From the IMG/VR virus record IMGVR_UViG_3300021962_000783, positions 1-20,881 of that record: a DNA stretch of 20,881 bases; one strand, written 5' to 3'. How positions within the stretch are numbered: the first letter of the stretch is position 1; the number at the start of each line of letters is the position of its first letter. Shown here in pieces: positions 14,953 to 20,686 of this stretch. Origin of the DNA: a virus. The position numbers and the translations under genes are program-made. The notes under the pieces are model-generated. The model saw only the letters and a program-made list of their open reading frames with translations, did no database searches and was not told the DNA's origin.

Positions 14953-14980
14953 ATTCTACCATACTAGGCAGATATGTCCA
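14953..14980 (-). promoter_or_regulatory. Promoter of the holin-like gene
   Basis: TGGACA (five of six bases match TTGACA) at 14980-14975, a 16-base spacer, and TAGAAT at 14958-14953 with an upstream TGG extended element. The -35 lies inside the end of nrdJ. The -10 and its TGG are identical to those of the nrdJ promoter. Confidence 0.65.
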
Positions 14981-16898
14981 CTATCTCACAATTTCCATCG
15001 GAAGTACAAGCAAGAGTGGCATTAGTTGAGGTTCCATCTTCTGTTTCATAGAATGATAAATCTTCCCACCGAATGTTGTTGGGCATTTTTGCAACAAGCG
15101 CATCATACTCTGACTTATCAACTTCTTGATATGGGGCTTGCTTATATGTGTGGTCTGAGTGTGGTAGGAATGAAATTCCTGATACCTCATCAAAATGTTT
15201 GTAAACCCAAGCGCCAACTTCCATCCATTCATCTTCCTTTACAGAAACTGTAATTGATGGCTTATGCTCACACCATGCACGTTGGTAAACTAACCATGTA
15301 TTTAAATGGTCCAACGCCGTTAAATCATTTCTGACAATTGCACCTTCTGGTGCTTTTACTGGAAATGAAAATACATAGGTGTCGTTTGGCTTCATTACGT
15401 CGTCTTCTACTGGAATCCCCACCTCTTTAAGGAAAGTAGAAATTGGATCTCCTTTAGATCCACGTACTGTGCGAATGTAATATGGTGAATGCCAAGGGTG
15501 CATTCCTGAAGATACTCCTACTAATTGAGATACTGTTCCCGAAGGCTTTACGCAAGTAATTGCGGCTGATTCTGGGATTCCAATTTTTTCAGATTCTGCT
15601 TTATTAATTTCTCTTGCCTTTTCACGCATAGACATTAAAAATGCCTCAAGTGCAATAATGTCTTCTTTGCCAGACATGAACTTGTGTCCGAACTGACCAG
15701 TTAAAGAAACTCCAAGCAACCGCTCTTCTTCTGTATTGTCTTTCCAAATTTTTCTAAGGTACTTAAAGTCTGTTAAAGTTGATTGCCAGGTGCCAAGTAT
15801 GGTGGCAAGTTCTACTTTTCTTTGAATATCCTTCTTTGTATCTTTTTCACGTAATACGACTTCTGAAAGGTTACAAAACTGATAAGGACGTAAGATAATC
15901 TCTGAGCAGGGGTTAGTTCCGTAGTGAATATCTGGATCTCTTCTGCCAAATTTAGCTGCCTGCGCTTGTGCTGCTGCAACATTATAGATTCCACGTTCTC
16001 CTGATTTAGAGTCATAAAGGTTTTTCCATTCTGCTATAAATTGCTCCATCTCTGGCTTGCGAGAATATGCAACAGAGTTATTTGAAAGTGCACGTTGTGT
16101 ATTATTTTCCCACCAGTTACCTGATTTTGCTGCGGCCATTTCAATGTCATTAATATTAGAAAGAGAAATCATTGCAGAACGTCGAACTCCACCAACTACA
16201 ACCACTTCTCCAATTTTACACATAATATCATGTGCTTCAATTGGCTTCAATTGGCGACCTGCTGCATTTTTAAACTTTGCAATTGTAAAATCAAATAAAT
16301 TAATTAATGGTTGTGGTCCAGATGATCTTCCGCCCATTGTCTTAAGACGTGCACCTGCTGGGCGTACCTTACTAACATCGATTGCTGGAATATGTCCAGT
16401 CCAAAGAAGTGCTAAAAGTTCACGATATGCTTTTGCCCAACCCTGCTTAGAATCTTCTACAACAATTACTGTATCTGACTTTTCAAATGAATCTGGGACG
16501 GCAGGAAGTTTATTAACATATTTATATTCAACAGAAAATCCAACACCTGTACCGCACATAAGGATATACATAGTTTCGTCAAATGATCTTGGATTGTCTA
16601 CTGGAACAAATGAGCAATTGTATCCTGCAACATTGTCTCTTTCTAGTGCAGCTCCAGCAGTCATTACTGATCGCATAGAGGGCATAACATTTCTTTGGAA
16701 TACACCGTCTTTTAATTCCGCTACAAGCTTCTCATCTGGAATATAATTATGGTTTTCTTTTAGATGATTTAACATAAAGTCAAAGTATCTATCTACTGTT
16801 TCTCCCCAAGTCTCACGTCGGTTTTCTTCTGGGATCCAACGTGCATATCTTGATAATGCAATAAAATTTTCATATGGGTTAGCAATAGTCTTTGACAT
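14964..16898 (-). CDS. nrdJ: Adenosylcobalamin-dependent (class II) ribonucleoside-triphosphate reductase
   Basis: This 644-residue enzyme reduces ribonucleotides to deoxyribonucleotides for phage DNA synthesis, using adenosylcobalamin to generate a thiyl radical. Visible motifs: GYNCSF with C95 (first redox Cys); NPCSEI with C331 and E333; FCNLSEV with C342, whose 11-residue spacing from C331 matches C408/C419 of the Lactobacillus enzyme; KPSGTVSQLVGVSSG at 451-465; and a C-terminal pair C631/C637 (CTSDGNC) that would re-reduce the active site. The length is shorter than the roughly 740 residues of the Lactobacillus form. It has its own promoter and no cobalamin riboswitch in the short leader. 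It is a monocistronic or two-gene unit with the holin-like gene. B12 must come from the host. Confidence 0.95.
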   Translation of the reverse strand: MSKTIANPYENFIALSRYARWIPEENRRETWGETVDRYFDFMLNHLKENHNYIPDEKLVAELKDGVFQRNVMPSMRSVMTAGAALERDNVAGYNCSFVPVDNPRSFDETMYILMCGTGVGFSVEYKYVNKLPAVPDSFEKSDTVIVVEDSKQGWAKAYRELLALLWTGHIPAIDVSKVRPAGARLKTMGGRSSGPQPLINLFDFTIAKFKNAAGRQLKPIEAHDIMCKIGEVVVVGGVRRSAMISLSNINDIEMAAAKSGNWWENNTQRALSNNSVAYSRKPEMEQFIAEWKNLYDSKSGERGIYNVAAAQAQAAKFGRRDPDIHYGTNPCSEIILRPYQFCNLSEVVLREKDTKKDIQRKVELATILGTWQSTLTDFKYLRKIWKDNTEEERLLGVSLTGQFGHKFMSGKEDIIALEAFLMSMREKAREINKAESEKIGIPESAAITCVKPSGTVSQLVGVSSGMHPWHSPYYIRTVRGSKGDPISTFLKEVGIPVEDDVMKPNDTYVFSFPVKAPEGAIVRNDLTALDHLNTWLVYQRAWCEHKPSITVSVKEDEWMEVGAWVYKHFDEVSGISFLPHSDHTYKQAPYQEVDKSEYDALVAKMPNNIRWEDLSFYETEDGTSTNATLACTSDGNCEIVDISA

Positions 16899-16951
16899 TT
16901 ATAGTACCTTTTCTCCGCCTTGCGGTTAGTTTGATTTTTGTGTGAAGTCCT

Positions 16952-16980
16952 ATTCTACCAAACAACTATTCATATGGGAA
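16952..16980 (-). promoter_or_regulatory. Promoter of nrdJ
   Basis: Reading leftward: TTCCCA (four of six at -35), a 17-base spacer, and TAGAAT preceded by TGG (extended -10). The leader then contains a CCGC-AAG-GCGG mini-hairpin and an AAAAGG ribosome site before the ATG at 16898. Confidence 0.6.
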
Positions 16981-17021
16981 GTGGTAAAAAATATTTATAG
17001 CCTTTATTTTAAAATATTATT

Positions 17022-17063
17022 AGTCAACTATACACGTTTACTTGATATTTATCCTAGTTGACT
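17022..17063. promoter_or_regulatory. Inverted repeat, candidate operator between divergent promoters
   Basis: AGTCAACTA (17022-17030) and its exact complement TAGTTGACT (17055-17063) face each other across 24 bases. The right arm abuts the -35 of the rightward promoter. The core AGTYRACT palindrome recurs at 20174 and 20576. A repressor or activator site is plausible; no regulator gene is visible in the window. Confidence 0.5.
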
Positions 17064-17066
17064 GGC

Positions 17067-17096
17067 TTGACAGATTTATGGAATTAATGTTATGCT
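17067..17096 (+). promoter_or_regulatory. Promoter of the lysozyme-like operon
   Basis: Perfect TTGACA (17067-17072), an 18-base spacer and TATGCT (17091-17096) with a TGT extended -10 element. This is the strongest rightward promoter before the lysozyme-like gene, and transcription should begin about 17103. Confidence 0.75.
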
Positions 17097-17129
17097 TAGA
17101 GTTCGTTATCTCTAGAGGAGGAAATGCCA

Positions 17130-17681
17130 ATGGAGAAAATAAAACAACAGGTGAGTGATCTGGTTCACAACTTGGTAACAATAGTAATGATTACATTATT
17201 TATGTTTCCAGTACAGCCAGTGAATGCACTAGAAGTAAAACCTTTAGTGAAAACTGAAGCCCAACTAAAGCAAGAAGTCTTGGATAGTTTTAGTAAAGAG
17301 ATTTACAAGCCATCTGAGATGCTTACAGATCAAGAGTTAGTATTACTACTTAAGACTGTAGGATTCGAAGGAGCAGGCCTTAAGAAAGCTTGGTCAATAG
17401 CAAAGCGTGAATCTAACGGAAGACCGCTTGCATATAACGGGGATAAGAAAACTGGAGATAGTTCCTATGGAATATTCCAGATTAATATGATCGGAGACTT
17501 GGGTCCAACAAGACTTGAGAAATTCGACCTAAAGAGTAACAAAGAGTTATTCGACCCAGTAACAAACGCAGAGATAACGTACTACATGACCAATGGCGGT
17601 CAAGATTGGTCCAGCTGGAAGGGTATGACCCCAAAGGCGCAGGAATGGCTATTGCGATTCCCAACAACTGAAGAGAAGTAG
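17130..17681 (+). CDS. Secreted lysozyme-like / lytic transglycosylase
   Basis: The start was set at the second ATG (17130): GGAGG lies 8 bases upstream of it but only 2 bases from an in-frame ATG at 17124. The resulting 183-residue protein has a positively charged start and a hydrophobic signal segment (LVTIVMITLFMFPVQPVNA), with likely cleavage after Ala33, so it is exported. The catalytic domain contains AKRESNGRP with the presumed catalytic Glu94, followed by DSSYGIFQINM, a lysozyme/transglycosylase signature. The substrate is expected to be the peptidoglycan sugar backbone. It heads a small plus-strand operon and has no cell-wall-binding domain. It could be the phage endolysin or an entry enzyme; the signal peptide favours an exported lysin. 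Confidence 0.8.
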   Translation: MEKIKQQVSDLVHNLVTIVMITLFMFPVQPVNALEVKPLVKTEAQLKQEVLDSFSKEIYKPSEMLTDQELVLLLKTVGFEGAGLKKAWSIAKRESNGRPLAYNGDKKTGDSSYGIFQINMIGDLGPTRLEKFDLKSNKELFDPVTNAEITYYMTNGGQDWSSWKGMTPKAQEWLLRFPTTEEK

Positions 17682-17686
17682 GATAA

Positions 17687-17902
17687 ATGAAGATACAGTA
17701 TGTATCGAAGTATCTCTCTTTATCAAGAGAGGGCCTTGTTCCAGAGCTTTTATGCCCCCTGGATCAGGGCTCTCTTTATCCTAATCAGGATCTTGAAGAC
17801 AACATATTTTTATATTGCTTAACCTGCTCATACAAAAAAACAATCGGTATTGTTGATTATGAAAATCTTGTAGAATTAGTAGAGAAAACCATAAATGGAT
17901 AA
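17687..17902 (+). CDS. Small zinc-ribbon-like protein
   Basis: This is a 71-residue protein. LLCPLDQG near residue 22 and YCLTCSYKK near 43 give a Cys-Pro plus Cys-x-x-Cys pattern, as in half-degenerate zinc ribbons of phage proteins. The gene starts 5 bases after the lysozyme-like stop with a modest AGGA ribosome site. It overlaps the next cistron by 8 bases, so the set is translationally coupled. Role is unknown; DNA/RNA binding or a small host-takeover protein are possibilities. Confidence 0.6.
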   Translation: MKIQYVSKYLSLSREGLVPELLCPLDQGSLYPNQDLEDNIFLYCLTCSYKKTIGIVDYENLVELVEKTING

Positions 17903-18035
17903 AAAACAAGAAATTAGTGCGCCGAAAAAAGAACAGCCATTCTCAACATATGAGTTTGAGTCTGGATCCATTTTGGAGACAGATGCTATGGGACGTGAAA
18001 AGTTCTGGGAAGATTTAGGAAGACCAAATGAGTGA
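17895..18035 (+). CDS. 46-residue hypothetical protein
   Basis: This short gene (MDKKQEISAPKKEQPFST, continuing to GRPNE) is easily missed. It overlaps the upstream gene by 8 bases and the downstream gene by 8 bases, filling what would otherwise be a 125-base gap between coupled genes. Sequence is charged with no membrane or metal motif. The tight packing argues it is translated; the ribosome site is weak (AGAGA), so coupling is needed. Confidence 0.5.
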   Translation: MDKKQEISAPKKEQPFSTYEFESGSILETDAMGREKFWEDLGRPNE

Positions 18036-18243
18036 AAATAAAGAACAACCTCAAAATTTAGAAGACAACCTGCCCATGGTTAACTACATTATGCTGCATC
18101 GTATATATGACATGATGACTCTTATTGCTAATCATTTTGACCCTGAGAAGGCCGAGAAAATGATCGAGTATCATGAGCAGGGATACTTGCTTGGGCCTGG
18201 ACCATCTTTTACTCCACCAGAAGAGGTTGACCAAAATGCTTGA
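18028..18243 (+). CDS. Small conserved-looking phage protein
   Basis: This 71-residue soluble protein has the segment YIMLHRIYDMMTLIANHFD (residues 20-38), probably one helix, and YHEQGYLLGPGPSFTPPEE near the C-terminus. I associate this layout with small conserved proteins of actinobacterial phages, but cannot name a function. AGGA sits 7 bases before the ATG. It is the last gene of the lysozyme-like operon before a new promoter. Confidence 0.65.
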   Translation: MSENKEQPQNLEDNLPMVNYIMLHRIYDMMTLIANHFDPEKAEKMIEYHEQGYLLGPGPSFTPPEEVDQNA

Positions 18244-18268
18244 CATAGAAAATAACCTATAATACAAT
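18240..18268 (+). promoter_or_regulatory. Consensus promoter for a short RNA
   Basis: Perfect TTGACA (18240-18245), 17-base spacer and TACAAT (18263-18268, five of six). The -35 overlaps the stop region of the preceding gene. The predicted start is near 18275. Confidence 0.75.
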
Positions 18269-18274
18269 TAAGGT

Positions 18275-18362
18275 GTGTAGGTGACGGCAGCAATGTCTCC
18301 CTATATAATGTATAGTAATATACTACATAAACCCAATCGGATCCGCCTCTGATTGGGTTTTG
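18275..18362 (+). ncRNA. Candidate small RNA or attenuated leader of about 90 nt
   Basis: A consensus promoter lies at its 5' end and a 10-bp terminator at its 3' end, with no convincing coding frame in between. The interior can fold: GGTGAC against GTCTCC (five of six), then an AT-rich hairpin around 18309-18328 (TAGTA/TACTA). A separate extended -10 box follows for the next gene, so this RNA may be independent rather than a leader. No match to a known riboswitch or phage RNA is recognised. Confidence 0.55.
18329..18362 (+). terminator. Intrinsic terminator of the short RNA
   Basis: AAACCCAATC and GATTGGGTTT (arms 18329-18338 and 18351-18360) form a perfect 10-bp stem with a 12-base loop. 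The 3' arm runs into TTTTGTGTTT. The loop contains CGGATCCG-type palindromic sequence. Confidence 0.8.
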
Positions 18363-18372
18363 TGTTTATATC

Positions 18373-18381
18373 TGATATAAT
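18373..18381 (+). promoter_or_regulatory. Extended -10 promoter of the plus-strand fibre genes
   Basis: Perfect TGATATAAT (TGn plus TATAAT). A weak TTGGGT -35 lies 17 bases upstream within the terminator arm. It precedes the AGGAGG ribosome site of the 86-residue gene by about 15 bases. The same TGATATAAT recurs upstream of the tRNA on the other strand. Confidence 0.6.
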
Positions 18382-18405
18382 TAATTTATATTTTAGGAGG
18401 AATAA

Positions 18406-18666
18406 ATGATCAGAACTAGAAATTTAACTTTAACATCAACAGCTCAAGAAATAACTATTGACGATATGATAGATACAGCAAATACCATATCTGTACAAAA
18501 CACTGACTCTTCTGACCCAGTATACATCGGCAACGAATCAGTTACTTCATCTAATTACGGAATTAAATTATCGGCTGGACAAATCTGGAGTGCAGATTTA
18601 GGCCCTAATGATCAGGTTTATGCAGTTGGAACTTCAACAGCCTCTATCTTGATTTTGGAGAGATAA
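18406..18666 (+). CDS. Small phage appendage-associated protein
   Basis: This 86-residue all-beta protein begins MIRTRNLTLTSTAQEITI, with TISVQNTD, VYIGNESVTSSNYGIKL and a final LILER. The layout (a bonding-surface strand, then VYIGN and YGIKL motifs) matches small virion or fibre-associated proteins often found beside collagen-like fibres. It begins after a strong AGGAGG site and sits one base before the collagen-like gene start, so it is likely its partner. Confidence 0.65.
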   Translation: MIRTRNLTLTSTAQEITIDDMIDTANTISVQNTDSSDPVYIGNESVTSSNYGIKLSAGQIWSADLGPNDQVYAVGTSTASILILER

Positions 18667-18667
18667 G

Positions 18668-19480
18668 ATGCCATTTACATTTACATCAACAAGTGGTTCT
18701 GGTGAAGGAACCCCAGGAGCACCAGGTGCAGACGGAGAAGACGGTTCAAGTTTTGGAATTTATTATTTAGGAAACTATAATGCAGAAAATGGATACTCTC
18801 CAGACATTGCAGTAGTTAGAGGATCAGATGGACAACTCTATCTTGCTAAAGCAAGCGGACAACTTGGTGATCCAGTTGGAAACACTGCACAATGGGAAGT
18901 TTGGATTCCTAAAGGTGCAGACGGTACAAACGGGACAAATGGTACAGATGGAGCAACTCCATTTACATTGATAGGTGCATACGATAATGGTGCGTCTTAC
19001 AATTTAGGGATTGCTGTTTATTATAATGGCGGTACATATGTAAGAACTGGTAATCCACTTAATCCTGGATACCCTCCAGAAATAGGTGCTATAAATGGAT
19101 CATGGACACCTATTGCAGAAAAAGGTGCAGATGGTTCAGATGGAACTAACGGCACAGACGGTACAGACGGTGAAAATGGAATAACAGTAGCAGGCTCATT
19201 AGACAATTTAACAGATGTAACAATAACTGGATCGCCAACAAATCAACAGCTATTAGTTTATGATTCAACAACAGGACAATGGCACAATGCAGATGCAATT
19301 ACATCAACTGGTCTTGCATATAAAGCTTTATATCCTAATACAAAAACTGCAACTGGAACTTTAGGTCAAATATCTATTGACGGTGCAAACGGAACAATGT
19401 ATGTATGTACTGGAACAGATACTTGGCAAAAAATATCATTAAACTCTGCTAATTTTACTAATACTGGTGGATTTAACTAA
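18668..19480 (+). CDS. Collagen-like tail-fibre protein
   Basis: This is a 270-residue protein. Residues about 14-27 (GTPGAPGADGEDG), 82-96 (GADGTNGTNGTDGA) and 152-171 (GADGSDGTNGTDGTDGENG) are Gly-X-Y tracts, the later ones Asp/Asn/Thr-rich and without proline. Between them are two beta inserts. One (YDNGASYNLGIAVYYNGGTY ... RTGNPLNPGYPPE) resembles a carbohydrate-binding-like fold and matches an insert of the minus-strand 689-residue fibre. The C-terminal ~90 residues hold a WHNAD / GTDTWQKI beta domain. No collagen-type modification enzyme lies beside it. Fibre role is supported by architecture. Confidence 0.8.
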   Translation: MPFTFTSTSGSGEGTPGAPGADGEDGSSFGIYYLGNYNAENGYSPDIAVVRGSDGQLYLAKASGQLGDPVGNTAQWEVWIPKGADGTNGTNGTDGATPFTLIGAYDNGASYNLGIAVYYNGGTYVRTGNPLNPGYPPEIGAINGSWTPIAEKGADGSDGTNGTDGTDGENGITVAGSLDNLTDVTITGSPTNQQLLVYDSTTGQWHNADAITSTGLAYKALYPNTKTATGTLGQISIDGANGTMYVCTGTDTWQKISLNSANFTNTGGFN

Positions 19481-19496
19481 TACAATACGGACATAT

Positions 19497-19520
19497 AGTG
19501 CAAAAAGTGCGAAAAAGTGC
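19497..19520. repeat. Three short AGTGC direct repeats
   Basis: AGTGC occurs at 19497, 19506 and 19516, spaced by A-rich 4-5-base gaps. It lies just after the collagen-like gene. It may be a binding-site array or chance. Confidence 0.4.
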
Positions 19521-19554
19521 GTCGAAACTAGAAGAACCATACTCACATATACGC

Positions 19555-19560
19555 TATAAT
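19555..19560 (+). promoter_or_regulatory. -10 box of a possible leaderless ORF
   Basis: Perfect TATAAT ends only 6 bases before the ATG at 19567, so the transcript start would fall at the ATG. No -35 match or extended TGn is seen. Confidence 0.35.
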
Positions 19561-19566
19561 TAAATC

Positions 19567-19701
19567 ATGCCTAGACATTTCTTTAAATTATGGAATCAGC
19601 CTAAAAGCTATAGCGATAATATTAATCCTAGACTAGAGAAAAAAATAGAATCTTTTATTAAATCTACAATACGTTCAATACTAAACCATAGACCTTTTTA
19701 A
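19567..19701 (+). CDS. Possible 44-residue basic protein
   Basis: The short ORF MPRHFFKLWNQPKSYSDN and on, ending NHRPF, is Lys/Arg-rich and has no ribosome site; a TATAAT box lies just upstream. It may be a leaderless gene or a chance frame. No family is recognised. It is placed between the collagen-like gene and a convergent, hairpin-rich stretch. Confidence 0.35.
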   Translation: MPRHFFKLWNQPKSYSDNINPRLEKKIESFIKSTIRSILNHRPF

Positions 19702-19878
19702 AAATATGCCGTAGAAGGCTCTAGAAGGGCCATAGCGGGATTTTTACACCATACTTGGTGGGTAATCCCAAAGAGGGCCAGAAAAGGGCGGAGATAAAAG
19801 ATTAGCAATTATCTCAATTGCAAGTATATGCCAGAGATATAGGTGATCATAATGACCATAGAGATATAGACGAAGATT
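19702..19878. other. Gene-free, repeat- and hairpin-rich segment between convergent genes
   Basis: No plausible gene is seen. It holds a GC-rich run with repeated TAGAAGG and GGGCCA units (19712-19793) and a long imperfect stem, GGGAT...ATCCC plus TAC-ACCA/TGGT-GTA (about 19738-19770). There is a GCAATT/AATTGC inverted repeat (19805-19821) and two AGAGATATAG direct repeats (19833-19842 and 19860-19869) flanking a near-palindrome at about 19843. A structured RNA or a protein-binding site is possible. Confidence 0.5.
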
Positions 19879-20025
19879 CTATATGTCTTCAGAATCGATA
19901 TCCTCATCTAGGTCAAAATCAAAGATTTCTATCTCTCCCGCCCAATTTAAAAATTTAGAGAATGCTTTAGCAGAAAGAATTGCTGACGCAATTATTATAG
20001 TTAATCCAACTAGTTTCTTTTTCAT
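19879..20025 (-). CDS. 48-residue membrane or exported peptide
   Basis: MKKKLVGLTIIIASAILSAKAF begins the protein: three Lys followed by about 15 hydrophobic residues, a signal-anchor pattern. The last 19 residues are acidic (EIEIFDFDLDEDIDSEDI). CAGGAAAT upstream, with AGGA about 7 bases from the ATG, supports translation. The tRNA gene ends 17 bases upstream on the same strand, so it probably shares the transcript. A phage membrane peptide of unknown role; not recognisable as a spanin. Confidence 0.55.
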   Translation of the reverse strand: MKKKLVGLTIIIASAILSAKAFSKFLNWAGEIEIFDFDLDEDIDSEDI

Positions 20026-20041
20026 AGATTTCCTGACATTG

Positions 20042-20116
20042 TAGGGATACTGGGATTTGAACCCAGAGTCGTTTGTATATAAGACAAATGCTTTAACCAG
20101 ATTAAGCTATATCCCC
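20042..20116 (-). tRNA. tRNA-Ile(UAU), reading AUA codons
   Basis: The cloverleaf is complete. Acceptor stem GGGGATA/TATCCCT (first pair G-T), D-arm GCTT/AAGC, anticodon stem TTTGT/ACAAA with loop CTTATAT, variable loop of 5, T-arm CTGGG/CCCAG with loop TTCAAAT, discriminator A. Anticodon TAT decodes AUA directly. The 3' end is followed by CAA, so CCA is not encoded. Bacteria normally read AUA with a CAU tRNA modified to lysidine by TilS; this phage supplies a different tRNA. In the lysozyme-like gene five of nine Ile codons are ATA. Total length is 75 bases. Confidence 0.92.
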
Positions 20117-20158
20117 AAGGGATTAGCGTATTCGATTCCAGCTTTTGATCATATTTAT

Positions 20159-20167
20159 ATTATATCA
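20159..20167 (-). promoter_or_regulatory. Extended -10 box before the tRNA
   Basis: TGATATAAT, a perfect extended -10, lies 43 bases upstream of the tRNA on its strand and overlaps the end of the previous gene's downstream sequence. The TTGACT at 20174-20179 is too near (9 bases) to be its -35. Confidence 0.5.
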
Positions 20168-20171
20168 TATT

Positions 20172-20570
20172 CTAGTCAACTGCATTTAAACGTTCATCTA
20201 CTAACAAAATCATTTTATCTGCAAGTCCTGGTTGAAACGCATCAAAGAATGTGCGATGATCTTTATTGTATCTTAAAACAAATGCCATAAGAGTTAAATA
20301 TTCTTTATCGACATTAAAAAAATATTTATTTATATGTTCACCTAGATAGTCTAAAGATTCTTGAGCTATATCGGACTTTGGATCTATATTTTCTGTAACT
20401 AAAAATTTTAATTTATCTACTGCTATTTCAGCATCTAATATCATATCTTGCCAGTCCGCTTTTTTATACTCTGACATTCGTTTTTTTGCTTCTAGAACAT
20501 GTTTACTATTTGGATTTTGTTTTGACCAAGCTTGCCAAAGATAGGAGCAATTTACTTTTCTATCTTTCAT
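20172..20570 (-). CDS. Hypothetical protein, 132 residues
   Basis: The start chosen is the ATG at 20570, since the longer frame would begin with TTG at 20612 and run through the upstream 36-residue gene. The protein (MKDRKVNCSYLWQAW and on) is mostly helical and charged, with LDYLGEHINKYFFNVDKEYLTLM in the second half and a final DERLNAVD. No catalytic motif is recognised. It follows the zinc-finger-like gene by 5 bases and is probably translated by coupling. It ends with the GACTAG stop that contains the AGTYRACT-type motif. Confidence 0.7.
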   Translation of the reverse strand: MKDRKVNCSYLWQAWSKQNPNSKHVLEAKKRMSEYKKADWQDMILDAEIAVDKLKFLVTENIDPKSDIAQESLDYLGEHINKYFFNVDKEYLTLMAFVLRYNKDHRTFFDAFQPGLADKMILLVDERLNAVD

Positions 20571-20575
20571 ATATT

Positions 20576-20686
20576 CTAGTCGACTGTAATATTTAATGCA
20601 TGATCTGAACAATAATATTTCATTGTTCCATCAGATAGTATCTTAGAAGTATACGACATCTTATCGCAATAACTACAAAATTTCAT
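20576..20686 (-). CDS. 36-residue zinc-finger-like protein
   Basis: MKFCSYCDKMSYTSK with C4-x2-C7, then YYCSDHA with C26-x2-H29: a C-x2-C-x18-C-x2-H metal-site pattern in a very small protein. It starts within the stop of the HNH gene (ATGA overlap) and has the strong AGGAAGG ribosome site. It ends 5 bases before the next gene's ATG. The pattern makes translation credible. Function unknown; a small DNA-, RNA- or protein-binding factor is likely. Confidence 0.6.
   Translation of the reverse strand: MKFCSYCDKMSYTSKILSDGTMKYYCSDHALNITVD

Noticed and set aside
16230-16260. Tandem 10-bp repeat inside nrdJ
   Set aside because: It encodes the family-typical QLKPIEAHD stretch in two frames; it looks like coincidence in coding sequence.
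16057-16746. 229-residue open frame on the plus strand opposite nrdJ
   Set aside because: It lies entirely antisense to a well-supported gene and has no recognisable motif.
16899-17021. Cobalamin riboswitch upstream of nrdJ
   Set aside because: The leader is too short and lacks the expected conserved boxes; only a tiny CCGC/GCGG hairpin is present.
18258-18263. TATAAT as -10 with TTGACA at 18240
   Set aside because: Spacing is only 12 bases; TACAAT at 18263-18268 gives 17 bases.
20042-20116. Attachment site at the tRNA gene
   Set aside because: No integrase gene or duplicated tRNA end is visible in the window.
20174-20179. TTGACT as a -35 for the tRNA promoter
   Set aside because: Only 9 bases from the -10, too close for sigma-70.
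20571-20612. Longer start for the 132-residue protein at a TTG codon (20612)
   Set aside because: It runs through the 36-residue Cys/His gene; the ATG at 20570 lies 5 bases after that gene's stop and is the better start.
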